The notes beneath the pieces are model-generated. The model saw nothing but the letters and a program-made list of their open reading frames with translations. It ran no database searches and was not told where the DNA came from. A stretch of DNA of 64,000 nt, taken from Oscillospiraceae bacterium. GTDB lineage: Bacteria; Bacillota; Clostridia; Oscillospirales; Oscillospiraceae. Location: NCBI GenBank assembly GCA_022793685.1, contig JAAWDI010000046.1, positions 1 through 64,000 of the forward strand, read 5' to 3'. Shown one piece after another: positions 49,033-57,585 of this stretch (within the stretch, counting starts at the first letter, position 1; every line of letters starts with the position of its first letter). The position numbers and the translations under genes were made by a program.

Positions 49033-50025
49033 TCAAATCAGCGGATAGTGGCAGGCGCACAGGCGGCCCGGCGCGATTTCCAGCAACTCCGGCACCTCTG
49101 TGCGGCACTTATCGGTACAGTGGGGGCAGCGGGGGTGGAATTTGCAGCCCGACGGCGTGTTGATGGGACTGGGCGGCTCGCCCTCAATGGCGTACTCCCG
49201 GTTCCGGTCGAGGGGGTCGAGCTTGGGGGCCGCCTTGGTCAACACTTGGGTATAGGGGTGGGCGGGCCTGTCGAAAATTTCCTCCGTGGGGCCGACCTCC
49301 ACATTGCTGCCCAGGTACATGACCATCACCCGATGGGTGATATGGCGCACCACCCGCAGGTCGTGGGAGATAAACAGCACCGTCAAGTCCAGCTCATCCT
49401 GAAGCTGCGCCAGCAGGTTGATAATCTGCGCCTGAATGGACACATCCAGCGCAGACACCGGCTCGTCCGCCACGATAAAGGCGGGATTGAGGGACAGCGC
49501 ACGGGCGATGCCGATACGCTGCCGCTGTCCGCCGGAGAACTCGCCGGGGAACCGCTGGGCAATGTCCATGGTGAGGCCGCTCATGGTGAGCAGCTTTTCC
49601 ACCTGCGCGGGTATTTCATTGTCGGGCACCACCTTATGCACCTTCAGCATTTCGGCGACGGTGTCATACACCGACATACGGGGATTCAGGGACGAATAGG
49701 GGTCTTGGAAAATCATCTGCATCTGGGGGCGAATTTTCCGCAGAGCCTCCCCCTTCATGTGGGAAATATCCGTACCCCGCAGCTTGATGGTGCCGCTGGT
49801 CGGCTCGTAAAGGCGGAGAATGGTACGGGCCAGCGTAGACTTGCCGCAGCCGGACTCGCCCACAAGGCCAAGGTTCTCGCCCTTGTAGATTTTGAAGGAT
49901 ACGTCGTTGACCGCCTTGAGGTATTTCTTTTCTTTCTTCTGGGCAGCGTCAATGATGCCGCGCTTCTGAGGGAACCACTTGCAGAGGTGCTCCACCTCCA
50001 GCAAAAGCTCGCGCTCGTCACTCAT
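49033..50025 (-). CDS. Oligopeptide ABC transporter ATP-binding protein (OppF/DppF type)
   Basis: The second ATPase of the importer, 330 residues. Walker A is GLVGESGCGKSTLARTI; Q-loop MIFQDPYSSLNPR; signature EFSGGQRQRIGIARAL; Walker B FIVADEPVSALDVS; H-loop LFISHDLRVVRHI. The C-terminal oligopeptide-transporter tail with CKFHPRCPHCTDKC forms an Fe-S-binding-like Cys cluster typical of the family. The start overlaps the preceding ATPase gene by 8 bases and has AGGAGG. Substrate class (di- or oligopeptide) is not resolved. Confidence 0.94.
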   Translation of the reverse strand: MSDERELLLEVEHLCKWFPQKRGIIDAAQKKEKKYLKAVNDVSFKIYKGENLGLVGESGCGKSTLARTILRLYEPTSGTIKLRGTDISHMKGEALRKIRPQMQMIFQDPYSSLNPRMSVYDTVAEMLKVHKVVPDNEIPAQVEKLLTMSGLTMDIAQRFPGEFSGGQRQRIGIARALSLNPAFIVADEPVSALDVSIQAQIINLLAQLQDELDLTVLFISHDLRVVRHITHRVMVMYLGSNVEVGPTEEIFDRPAHPYTQVLTKAAPKLDPLDRNREYAIEGEPPSPINTPSGCKFHPRCPHCTDKCRTEVPELLEIAPGRLCACHYPLI

Positions 50026-51109
50026 TTGGCTCCACCTCCTGCTCCTTGGCTTTGGCCGCGGCCTCCGGTGAAATCAATCCTTGGAATTCGCTGGTCACGT
50101 CAAGACGGTGGCAGCGGGCGAAGTGGCCCGGCTCCACCTCCACGATGTCGGGCCGCTTTTCGTGGCAGACGTCGCAGGCGTATTTGCACCGGGGCGCAAA
50201 GGGACAGCCCTCCGGCAGGTTTGCCAGGTTGGGAGGCGCGCCGCCGATGGCCTCCAGCGTACCGCCCGCGGTGTCCTCATTGGGCAGGGAGCCCATCAGT
50301 CCGTAAGTGTACGGGTGGCGGGGATGGGCAAACAGGGTGACGGTGTCCGTCATCTCCACAATCTGTCCGGCATACATGACGGCCACCCTGTCGCACATCT
50401 GGGCGATAACCCCCAAATCGTGGGTAACAAGGATAATGCTCATACCCAGCTCGTCCTTGAGCCGGTTCAACAGCTTCATAATCTGGTCCTGAATGGTCAC
50501 GTCCAGCGCGGTGGTCGGCTCGTCGGCCAGCAGCAGCTTGGGCCGGGCGCCCAGCGCGATGGCAATCATGGCGCGCTGACGCATACCGCCGGAAAACTGA
50601 TGGGGGTATTCCTCCAGGCGAGTCTCCGGAGACGGGATGCCCACCAGCTTCAGCAGCTCCAGCGCGGCTCGGTGCTTTTCGGCCTTGGTCATCTTCCGCT
50701 TGACTTCCTTGCCGTCCTTGTCCTTTTCGGTGATGAACGCGCCCTCAAAGGCCTCGTAAATTTGGGTCTTTATCTTCAGCACCGGGTTCAGGGAGGTCAT
50801 CGGCTCCTGAAAGATGATGGAAATCTCACGGCCCCGCACCTTCCGCAGTTCCCGCTGGTTCATCTTGGTGATGTCTTGTCCCTTATAGAGTATCTCTCCG
50901 CCGGACACCCGTCCGGGGGCTTTCAGCAGGCCAAGGATGGAGCGCATAGTCTGGCTCTTTCCGCAGCCGGACTCGCCCACAAGGCCGAAGGTCTCGCCCT
51001 CGTAAATGTCAAAGGAAACGCCGTCCACCGCTTGAACGGTTTCGTATTTACCGGGAAATTGGACGCTCAAATCCTTTACCTCAAGCAATTTCTTCTCCAC
51101 GCTGCTCAC
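50018..51109 (-). CDS. Oligopeptide ABC transporter ATP-binding protein (OppD/DppD type)
   Basis: The start is taken as GTG 51107-51109 (VSSVEKKLLEVKDLSVQFPG), forming a GTGA overlap with the permease stop; the track's longer N-terminus is the permease gene read out of frame. The 363-residue ATPase has Walker A LVGESGCGKSQTMRSI, Q-loop IIFQEPMTSLNPV, signature QFSGGMRQRAMIAIAL, Walker B LLLADEPTTALDVT and a Cys-rich C-terminal motif CPFAPRCKYACDVC. An insertion (ITEKDKDGKEVKRKMTKAEK) lies between Q-loop and signature, which is common in this branch. It pairs with the OppF-type ATPase. Confidence 0.93.
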   Translation of the reverse strand: MSSVEKKLLEVKDLSVQFPGKYETVQAVDGVSFDIYEGETFGLVGESGCGKSQTMRSILGLLKAPGRVSGGEILYKGQDITKMNQRELRKVRGREISIIFQEPMTSLNPVLKIKTQIYEAFEGAFITEKDKDGKEVKRKMTKAEKHRAALELLKLVGIPSPETRLEEYPHQFSGGMRQRAMIAIALGARPKLLLADEPTTALDVTIQDQIMKLLNRLKDELGMSIILVTHDLGVIAQMCDRVAVMYAGQIVEMTDTVTLFAHPRHPYTYGLMGSLPNEDTAGGTLEAIGGAPPNLANLPEGCPFAPRCKYACDVCHEKRPDIVEVEPGHFARCHRLDVTSEFQGLISPEAAAKAKEQEVEPNE

Positions 51110-51966
51110 CGCCCTTTCGTGCGCAGGAAGTCCGTCAGGCCGTCGCCCAGCAGAGAGAAGCCCACGCCGCTGATTGCCAGGAACAGGCCGGGGAAGAAGG
51201 TCGTCCACCACGCGAAGGTGATAAAGTTACGGCCCTCATTGAGGATGGAGCCCCACTCCGGTGTGGGCGGCTGAACGCCCAAGCCGAGGAAACTCATGGA
51301 CGCGCCCGTCAGCATACACATCACCACGTCGGACGCAGCGAACACTACGGCCGAACTGATGACGTTGGGCAGCAGGTGACGGAACAGGATGCGGGCGTCG
51401 GAAAAACCGGCCACCCGTGCCGCCTGGATAAACTCCGAGTCCTTCAGCACCAGCACCTCGCTTCGCACCAGCTTTGCATAACTCATCCATCCCACCAGCC
51501 ATAGGGCGATGAAGAGGTTCATGGTTCCTTTGCCCAAGATAGCCATAATGGTGATAACCAGAATGGTAAAGGGGAACGCCATCATCACGTCGGTGACGCG
51601 CATGAGGATGCTGTCCAGCACGCCGCCGTAATAGCCGGCCAACAGGCCGATGATGCCGCCGATGAAGAAGGGCACCACCGTGCCCAGCACGCCGATGAGC
51701 AAATCGATGCGTGCGCCCCACACCACGCGGGAAAACACGTCGCGGCCATAGAAGTCGGTGCCGAAAATGTGCTCGGCGCTGGGCGCGGCGTTCTGAATCA
51801 GCGTGTTGGTTTCAATGGGGTCATAGGGTGCAATAAACTGGGGGAAGATGGCCATGATAACCACCAAAACCACAATAACAGTACCCACCACGAGGGAGGG
51901 CTTGGCAAGAAAGCCGGGAATGCGGCTTCTCTTTTGCAGGGGGCTTGCGCCGTTATACCGTTTCAT
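51106..51966 (-). CDS. Oligopeptide ABC transporter permease (OppC/DppC type)
   Basis: A 286-residue membrane protein with an N-terminal cytoplasmic stretch (NGASPLQKRSRIPGFLAKP), a first membrane segment (LVVGTVIVVLVVIMAIFPQF), the family sequence HIFGTDFYGRDVFSRVVWGARIDLLIGVLG, and the ATPase-contact EAA loop in AARVAGFSDARILFRHLLPNV. It overlaps the next gene by 4 bases and starts 15 bp after the OppB-type permease stop. The start has GGGGGTGGGAG. Confidence 0.94.
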   Translation of the reverse strand: MKRYNGASPLQKRSRIPGFLAKPSLVVGTVIVVLVVIMAIFPQFIAPYDPIETNTLIQNAAPSAEHIFGTDFYGRDVFSRVVWGARIDLLIGVLGTVVPFFIGGIIGLLAGYYGGVLDSILMRVTDVMMAFPFTILVITIMAILGKGTMNLFIALWLVGWMSYAKLVRSEVLVLKDSEFIQAARVAGFSDARILFRHLLPNVISSAVVFAASDVVMCMLTGASMSFLGLGVQPPTPEWGSILNEGRNFITFAWWTTFFPGLFLAISGVGFSLLGDGLTDFLRTKGR

Positions 51967-51981
51967 ACTCCCACCCCCCTA

Positions 51982-52923
51982 TCACAGACTGACCCGCGGG
52001 TCGAGCAGCGAGTACAGAATATCGGTAATCAAATTGATAACCAACACCATCACGGCAAACAGCAGAACCACCGACTGCACCACAGCGTAATCACGGCCGA
52101 AGATGGCGTCGCTGGCCAGCTTGCCGATGCCGGGGATGGAGAACACCGTCTCGATGATGACGGAGCCGCCCAAGGTGCCCGCCATACGCATGGACAGCAG
52201 GGTGACGGTGGAAATCATGGAATTGCGCATCACATGGCGGGAACGCACCTGTCCGTCGCTGATGCCCTTGCTGCGGGCAAAGTCCACATAATCCATTCGG
52301 GTGATGTCCACCACCGAATTGCGGGTGTTGCGCACCAGCAGGGCGGTGGTCATGAGGGACTGGGTGACGGCGGGCAAAATCAGGCACTTGAACTCTCCCC
52401 ACAGGGAGGTGTTGTCCCAGCCGCCCGCAGGGAGCCATTTCAGCTTGATGGCAAACAAAATCATCAGCAGCAGGCCCACCCAGAAAGAGGGCATGGAAAT
52501 GGCCACCAGCGACGCCGTCCGCACCACCTGGTCGCCCAAACGGTCCTTGTGGGTTCCTGCAAAATAGCCCAGCGGCAAGCTGATAAGCACCGAAATCAAG
52601 GTGGATAACAATGTCAGCGCCAGCGTAACCGGAAACCGGACCGCCAGCAGGTCTGCCACAGGCAGGTTGTTCTTGAAGGAGGTTCCCAAATCCAGGGTGA
52701 GCACCTGCTTCAGGAACAGGAAATACTGCGTGGGCAGCGGTTCGTTCAACCCCAGCTTTTCCGTCAAAGCAGCGACGGCAGCCGGAGTCGCTTTATCACC
52801 CAAAATCAGCCGGGCCGGCTCGCCGGGGATAAGGTGAACGATGGAGAACACCAGAATCGTCACAACAAGCAACACCGGTATCATCTGTAAAATGCGCTTT
52901 AGGATATACTGAAGCCTGCTCAA
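51982..52923 (-). CDS. Oligopeptide ABC transporter permease (OppB/DppB type)
   Basis: The start codon is TTG (52921-52923), supported by AGGTG upstream and by the family N-terminus SRLQYILKRILQMIPVLLVV. The 313-residue protein shows IPGEPARLILGD, LGTSFKNNLPVADLLAVRFP, PLGYFAGTHKDRLGDQVVRT, the EAA-type loop ARSKGISDGQVRSRHVMRN, and FSIPGIGKLASDAIFGRDYAVVQ. All are typical of the DppB/OppB permease. A strong hairpin in the gap between oppA and this gene may reduce permease expression relative to the binding protein. Confidence 0.94.
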   Translation of the reverse strand: MSRLQYILKRILQMIPVLLVVTILVFSIVHLIPGEPARLILGDKATPAAVAALTEKLGLNEPLPTQYFLFLKQVLTLDLGTSFKNNLPVADLLAVRFPVTLALTLLSTLISVLISLPLGYFAGTHKDRLGDQVVRTASLVAISMPSFWVGLLLMILFAIKLKWLPAGGWDNTSLWGEFKCLILPAVTQSLMTTALLVRNTRNSVVDITRMDYVDFARSKGISDGQVRSRHVMRNSMISTVTLLSMRMAGTLGGSVIIETVFSIPGIGKLASDAIFGRDYAVVQSVVLLFAVMVLVINLITDILYSLLDPRVSL

Positions 52924-53046
52924 AAATATGCACCTGCCTTTTTATTGTCTCTGCTGTGCCCCTTTTCTGCGCGGCGGCCCTGGGCCGCCCTGATGCGCCC
53001 GGCCATAGGGAAATCCTCTTTCCACATGGCCGGAAGCACCAGTTGA

Positions 53047-53082
53047 AAACAGGGGATGGAGCGTGCGCCCCATCCCCTGTTT
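53047..53082 (-). terminator. Hairpin between oppA and oppB
   Basis: A 13-bp stem AAACAGGGGATGG / CCATCCCCTGTTT with a 10-nt loop follows the oppA stop. On the minus strand it is followed by TTTTCAAC, a weak U-run, so it probably allows partial read-through to the permease genes. Confidence 0.7.
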
Positions 53083-53116
53083 CGGCTGAGAGCGTGCTTA
53101 CTTCCTGCCGGACAAC

Positions 53117-54688
53117 TTATTTGGTCTTCGTCCAGTCCTTTGCATAGTAGACATAGAACGGGCTGAGATACACGCCGTCCACCTTGCCGGAATAGGCCAT
53201 GGCGGAGTCGTTCCGGTACAGGGGGATGACGTTGGCGTTGTCGTGGATGCGCTGCTGAATGTCCTGATACATCTCAACGCGCTTGGCGTGGTCCAGCTCC
53301 ACCAGAGCCTGCTCGTTCAGCTGGTCCAGCTCAACGTCGTTCAGGCCGGTGTAGAAGCACTGGGCCTGGTCATAATCGACCGTCCAGCCCACAACGCCGG
53401 AGGGGTCCTGATAATCGTCCACCCACTGGAGGATGGTGGACTGATGCTCCAGGTTCTGGAACTTGGCGCTGGTGGCAGCGCTCTCCAGCAGCTCGATTTC
53501 GCACTCGAAGCCGGCCTGGTCCACCTGGTTCTTAATCAGGGTGGCAATCTGCTCATAGAAAGCAGAGCCGGTGCGGACGGTCAGGGTGAACTTGACAGGC
53601 TCGGTATAACCGGCATCCGCCAGCATCTGCTTGGCAGTCTCAGGCGCATACTCGGTGACCGGAATGGAGGTGTTGCTCCACTCGCCCTGGGTGGCGGAGA
53701 CGATAGCGCCGACAGGCGCGCCGTACTCGCCGGCAATGGCGCTGGCCAGCTCCTTGGTGTTCAGCGCATAGTACATGGCCTGACGCACCTTCACATCATC
53801 GAAGGGGGCGTGGGTGGTGTTCAGGGTCAGGTAGTAAATCTGAGTGGAGGGATAGATGCCCAGCTCCAGGGAATCGTCGCTCTCCACAGCCTGAGCCAGG
53901 CTGAAGGGGAAGATGGGGGCCACATCAATCTGGCCGGACTGCAGCTGCATCAGACGGGTGTTGTCGTCCGCAATGACCAGGTACTTCAGTTCTTTGGTCT
54001 TGGGCATACCCTCTTCACGGTAGTTGGGGTTTGCGACCAGCGTGATGTCGGTGCCCAGGTTCCACTGCTGGAGCATATACGGGCCGGTGCCCATGGGCGC
54101 CTTCAGATACTCGTCGTCCGTCATGCTCTCGGCGTACTCCTTGCAGCCCAGAACCATGTTGAAGCAGCCCAGCTGAGCCAGGAAGCCGGGGGTGGGGGCC
54201 TTCAGCTTGATAATAACCTGCGTATCGGTGGCCTCAACGGTGTCGATAGGCTCAGCGATGAAGGCATAGTTGGACAGCTCGAAGTCACGGGCGCGGTACA
54301 GGGACCAAACCCAGTCCTCAGGCTTCACGTCGCGGCCGTCGGAGAACTTCACGCCCTGCACCAGATTAAAGGTGTAGGTCAGGCCGTCCTCGCTGATGGT
54401 CCAGTCGGTGGCCAGGCAGGGGACAATTTCGCCATCGGTGGCCGTGGAGACCAGGCCCTCATAAATCTGCTGGGTAATCTGAATCTCGGCAGGGCCGCAG
54501 CCGGGGCCGTTGGGCTCAAGCTGCATCGGCTCGGAAGTGATGCCCAGCACGATTTGGTCAGCGAATTCACCGCCGACAGGCTCGTTGGTGTCCTCCGGCT
54601 CTTTAGAGTTATTGGTGCAGGCCACAAGGCCGAGCACCATAACCAGCGCCAGAGCCAACGCCGCCAGTTTGCGCGCAATGCTTCTCAT
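53117..54688 (-). CDS. Oligopeptide ABC transporter substrate-binding lipoprotein (OppA/DppA type)
   Basis: A 523-residue extracellular solute-binding protein, family 5. The N-terminus is a lipoprotein signal (KLAALALALVMVLGLVACTN) with lipobox LVAC. The mature protein shows LEPNGPGCGPAEIQITQQIYEGL, LATDWTISEDGLTYTFNLVQGVKFSDG, KAPMGTGPYMLQQWNLGTDIT, VRQAMYYALNTKEL and VIPLYRNDSAMAYSGKVDGVYLSPF, which fit the SBP_bac_5 fold. AGGAGG precedes the start. A promoter with a 20-bp palindrome lies just upstream. The substrate could be a peptide or, as in some family 5 proteins, another small molecule. Confidence 0.94.
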   Translation of the reverse strand: MRSIARKLAALALALVMVLGLVACTNNSKEPEDTNEPVGGEFADQIVLGITSEPMQLEPNGPGCGPAEIQITQQIYEGLVSTATDGEIVPCLATDWTISEDGLTYTFNLVQGVKFSDGRDVKPEDWVWSLYRARDFELSNYAFIAEPIDTVEATDTQVIIKLKAPTPGFLAQLGCFNMVLGCKEYAESMTDDEYLKAPMGTGPYMLQQWNLGTDITLVANPNYREEGMPKTKELKYLVIADDNTRLMQLQSGQIDVAPIFPFSLAQAVESDDSLELGIYPSTQIYYLTLNTTHAPFDDVKVRQAMYYALNTKELASAIAGEYGAPVGAIVSATQGEWSNTSIPVTEYAPETAKQMLADAGYTEPVKFTLTVRTGSAFYEQIATLIKNQVDQAGFECEIELLESAATSAKFQNLEHQSTILQWVDDYQDPSGVVGWTVDYDQAQCFYTGLNDVELDQLNEQALVELDHAKRVEMYQDIQQRIHDNANVIPLYRNDSAMAYSGKVDGVYLSPFYVYYAKDWTKTK

Positions 54689-54733
54689 TGCAGTTTCCTC
54701 CTTTTCCTTTCTAAATTCCGTGTGAAATCATCC

Positions 54734-54794
54734 GTTACAGCATTTACTGTAACAGTGCTAATTGAATTATAGCAAACACCTACTGTCATTGCAA
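54734..54794 (-). promoter_or_regulatory. oppA promoter with palindromic operator
   Basis: On the minus strand, TTGCAA (54789-54794) and TATAAT (54766-54771) have a 17-bp spacer. Just downstream, GTTACAG-N6-CTGTAAC (54734-54753) is a perfect 7+6+7 palindrome placed around the first transcribed bases, where a bound repressor would block transcription. The adjacent RpiR-family gene is the likely regulator. Confidence 0.7.
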
Positions 54795-54825
54795 CATCTT
54801 TTTCCGTCTATTTTCAGCCAAAAAG

Positions 54826-54871
54826 GCAAGAAAAGGCGTCATGTTTCACAAAAAGCGACGCCTTTTCTTGC
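54826..54871 (-). terminator. Terminator after the RpiR-family gene
   Basis: A 15-bp perfect stem GCAAGAAAAGGCGTC / GACGCCTTTTCTTGC with a 16-nt loop, located between the RpiR gene and the oppA promoter. Confidence 0.85.
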
Positions 54872-54891
54872 AAGTTTTCTTTCATTCTGAT

Positions 54892-55740
54892 TCAGTTTGC
54901 CGGAAAAAACGCCTCAAACCGCTCCCTCAAGTCCGTTTGAGCGGCCTCCTCCCCTTCACCGGCAACATAAGAACAAAACAGGCTGACCGTATCCACCATG
55001 CTCATCATAGCCGTAAATGAGTTGGTCAGTCCCAGCAGGGACACATGGCAGTAAAGGATAGCAGCCGCGTCCTGCGCCACCGGAGAGCCGGGCCGGTCGG
55101 TCAGGGCAACCACCGGTATTCCGATTTCCCCGCAGTAGCGGGCTGCGGCCACCGTGTCCGCTCCATAGGGCGGAATTGCCACCGCCACCAACAGGCTTCG
55201 TTCCGGCGTTTGCGCCAGATGGTTGAAGATGTCCCGCTTGTCCTGCAAGTCCAGCACATAGCTGTCAATCCCCAAATCATTCAGGCGGTAGTGGAGGTAA
55301 TCTCCTATCACACGGCTGAGGTCGTGAGCGGCAATATATACCCTCCCCGCCTTGTGAAGCAGTTCCGCAAAAGCGAACAGCTGCTCTGTCGTATTGCGCT
55401 CGAAGGTGGTTTGAATGGCTTCCCGCTCGGCTCTCGCCACTTTGCCATACAGCTCCCCTGCGCTGTCGCTGCCCGCCACCGCCAGCTTCATGCGCTTGCC
55501 CGGATTTACCTTTTGAATCACATAGTCCTGCAACGCTTTTTTCAGTTCCAGATAGCTTTTCAGCCCCAACGCCCGGCAGAAATTCAGTACGGTAACCTCA
55601 GTGGCGTGCACCCGCTGGGCAAAGCTGCGCAGCGAGCAGAAGCAGCACTGCTCCGGCTCGCTGAGGATATAATCGCAGATGCGCTTGCGGGTTTTACTAA
55701 ACCCATCGTATCGTGCGCTGATTTCTTCCAGAATATCCAT
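54892..55740 (-). CDS. MurR/RpiR-family transcriptional regulator
   Basis: A 282-residue regulator with an N-terminal RpiR HTH (ISARYDGFSKTRKRICDYIL; FAQRVHATEVTVLNFCRALGLKSYLELKKAL) and a C-terminal SIS sugar-isomerase-like domain (LHKAGRVYIAAHDLSRVIGDYLHYRL; AVAIPPYGADTVAAARYCGEIGIPVVALTD). RpiR proteins usually sense phosphosugars. Here it lies directly upstream of the peptide importer operon, on the same strand but with its own terminator, and a palindrome sits at the oppA promoter. It may therefore sense a product of peptide or amino-sugar-peptide (for example muropeptide) breakdown. That idea is inference from context. Confidence 0.92.
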   Translation of the reverse strand: MDILEEISARYDGFSKTRKRICDYILSEPEQCCFCSLRSFAQRVHATEVTVLNFCRALGLKSYLELKKALQDYVIQKVNPGKRMKLAVAGSDSAGELYGKVARAEREAIQTTFERNTTEQLFAFAELLHKAGRVYIAAHDLSRVIGDYLHYRLNDLGIDSYVLDLQDKRDIFNHLAQTPERSLLVAVAIPPYGADTVAAARYCGEIGIPVVALTDRPGSPVAQDAAAILYCHVSLLGLTNSFTAMMSMVDTVSLFCSYVAGEGEEAAQTDLRERFEAFFPAN

Positions 55741-55784
55741 CCGTTTCTCTTCCTATCTCAAAATTTCGCACAGGCGCAAAAAGA

Positions 55785-55812
55785 AAGGCCCGGAACATGG
55801 CTCCGGGCCTTC
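55785..55812 (-). terminator. Terminator after proS
   Basis: AAGGCCCGGA pairs with TCCGGGCCTT around a 7-nt loop, 6 bases past the proS stop, and is followed by TTTCTTTTT on the minus strand. Confidence 0.85.
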
Positions 55813-55817
55813 TCCAA

Positions 55818-57257
55818 TCAGTAGGCAACGCCCCAATATACCATTTTCTTTGCTTGCTTGCCGCAGATGGCGCAAACGTCGCTCAGGTGCTCCTGCTCCA
55901 GTGGGATACACCGGGAAGAGACGCCCGCCTCCTCCTTCATCCGCAGCTCGCACTCCAACTCGCCGCACCACATGGTCTTGGCAAAGCCGCCCTGGGCGGC
56001 CATCTTCTCCTTAACCTCTTCCAACGTGGCGCAGGCGTAGGTGTTGTCTTCCAAATTCTTTTTGGCCCTGGCATACAGCCCGTCGTGGACGGCGTCCAGC
56101 AGCTCCGCAACCTTCGTTTCCACGTCATTCAGGGCCACCGTCAGTTTTTCGCCGCTGTCACGGCGGACAATGACGCACTGGTTCTGTTCTATGTCCTTGG
56201 GACCAAGCTCGATGCGCAGGGGTACGCCCTTCATCTCATATTCCGCAAACTTCCAGCCGGGGCTGTTGTTGCTGTCGTCCATCTTGACCCGATAGCCGGC
56301 CGCCTTCAACCGCTCCATGAGGGTTCGGTTGGCCTCCAGTACGCCGTCCTTATGCTGCGCCACCGGAATGACGATGACCTGCACCGGCGCGATGCGCGGC
56401 GGCAGCACCAGGCCGTTGTTGTCTCCGTGGGTCATGATAACGCCGCCGATGAGCCGGGTGGACACGCCCCAACTGGTCTGGAAAGGATGGTGCAGCTGGT
56501 TGTCCTTGCCGGTAAAGGTGATGTCAAAAGCCTTGGCGAAGCCGTCGCCGAAATAGTGGCTGGTTCCGGACTGCAGGGCCTTCTTGTCGTGCATCATGCA
56601 CTCCACCGTATAGGTGGCCTCGGCGCCGGAGAATTTCTCCTTGTCGGTCTTGCGGCCCTTCACCACAGGCATGGCCAGATAGTTCTCGCAGAAATCAGCG
56701 TAGATGTTGAACATCTGCTCGGTCTCCGCAATGGCCTCCTCCTCCGTGGCGTGCATGGTATGGCCCTCCTGCCACAGGAATTCCCGATGGCGGAGGAAGG
56801 GGCGGGAGGTCTTTTCCCAGCGCAGGACGCTGCACCACTGGTTATACAGCTTGGGCAGGTCGCGGTGGGACTGGATGATATGGGCGTAATGCTCGCAAAA
56901 CAGGGTCTCGGAGGTGGGACGGATGCAATAACGCTCCTCCAGCGGCTCATTGCCGCCGAACGTGACCCATGCGCACTCAGGCGCAAACCCCTCCACATGG
57001 TCCTTCTCCTTCTGGAGCAGGCTCTCAGGAATCAGCATGGGGAGGTACACGTTTTCGTGTCCGGTTTCCTTAAATTTGGCGTCCAGCACCTTCTGGAAAT
57101 TCTCCCAGATTGCATAGCCATAAGGTCGAAGGATGAACATGCCCTTGATGCTGGAATAGTCGATGAGTTCTGCCTTGCGGCACACATCGGTGAACCACTG
57201 GGCAAAATCGACCTCCATATCTGTGATTTGCTCGACCTGCTTCTTCTCCTTCGACAT
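55818..57257 (-). CDS. proS: Prolyl-tRNA synthetase, archaeal/eukaryal-like (type 3)
   Basis: Start placed at ATG 57255-57257 ([20 protein letters not shown]); the track includes 19 extra codons. The 479-residue enzyme is the shorter class II form without the bacterial editing insert. Motif 2 is [32 protein letters not shown]; motif 3 is [20 protein letters not shown]; proline-site residues lie in [18 protein letters not shown]-terminal zinc-binding domain ends in VYWGVAY (the conserved terminal Tyr) with [11 protein letters not shown]. Many Clostridia have this type in addition to or instead of the bacterial type; only one is visible here. Confidence 0.95.
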   Translation of the reverse strand: MSKEKKQVEQITDMEVDFAQWFTDVCRKAELIDYSSIKGMFILRPYGYAIWENFQKVLDAKFKETGHENVYLPMLIPESLLQKEKDHVEGFAPECAWVTFGGNEPLEERYCIRPTSETLFCEHYAHIIQSHRDLPKLYNQWCSVLRWEKTSRPFLRHREFLWQEGHTMHATEEEAIAETEQMFNIYADFCENYLAMPVVKGRKTDKEKFSGAEATYTVECMMHDKKALQSGTSHYFGDGFAKAFDITFTGKDNQLHHPFQTSWGVSTRLIGGVIMTHGDNNGLVLPPRIAPVQVIVIPVAQHKDGVLEANRTLMERLKAAGYRVKMDDSNNSPGWKFAEYEMKGVPLRIELGPKDIEQNQCVIVRRDSGEKLTVALNDVETKVAELLDAVHDGLYARAKKNLEDNTYACATLEEVKEKMAAQGGFAKTMWCGELECELRMKEEAGVSSRCIPLEQEHLSDVCAICGKQAKKMVYWGVAY

Positions 57258-57350
57258 AATGAAAACCTCTCTTTGAACAAAAAGTACCTTATATTTTACG
57301 CACCGGCGCCCCAAAAGTCAAGGGTTCTGTATGCTTTGCGGGCCTTGGAG

Positions 57351-57545
57351 TCAAATCTCCCTGTACCGCAGCCAGAGGTAAATTCCAAGCCCTGGGATGA
57401 GCGCCGCCAGCCCGAAAACAATCAGCCAGCCAAAAAGCGATATTCCGTTGTCTCCTCCGTTTTTGGTCAACCGGTACGCTGTCCCATAGGCGAAAAAGGT
57501 CTGTACGATGACGATGAGCCGCCATAATATGAGCAGAAATCCCAT
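57351..57545 (-). CDS. Small membrane protein (64 aa, two membrane segments)
   Basis: The start has AAGGAG 9 nt upstream (GGAGACTGCTG-ATG), so it is a real gene. Two hydrophobic segments are visible: GFLLILWRLIVIVQTFFAYG and GISLFGWLIVFGLAALIPGLGIYLWL, joined by a short polar loop (TAYRLTKNGGDN), with a basic RYREI end. I do not recognise the family with confidence; the ALIPGLGIYLWL ending resembles small superinfection-immunity-type or DUF4870-type membrane proteins. It lies between the transglutaminase-like gene and proS on the same strand. Confidence 0.65.
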   Translation of the reverse strand: MGFLLILWRLIVIVQTFFAYGTAYRLTKNGGDNGISLFGWLIVFGLAALIPGLGIYLWLRYREI

Positions 57546-57585
57546 CAGCAGTCTCCTTTACGCTGCGTCCTGCGCCCACCAGCTT

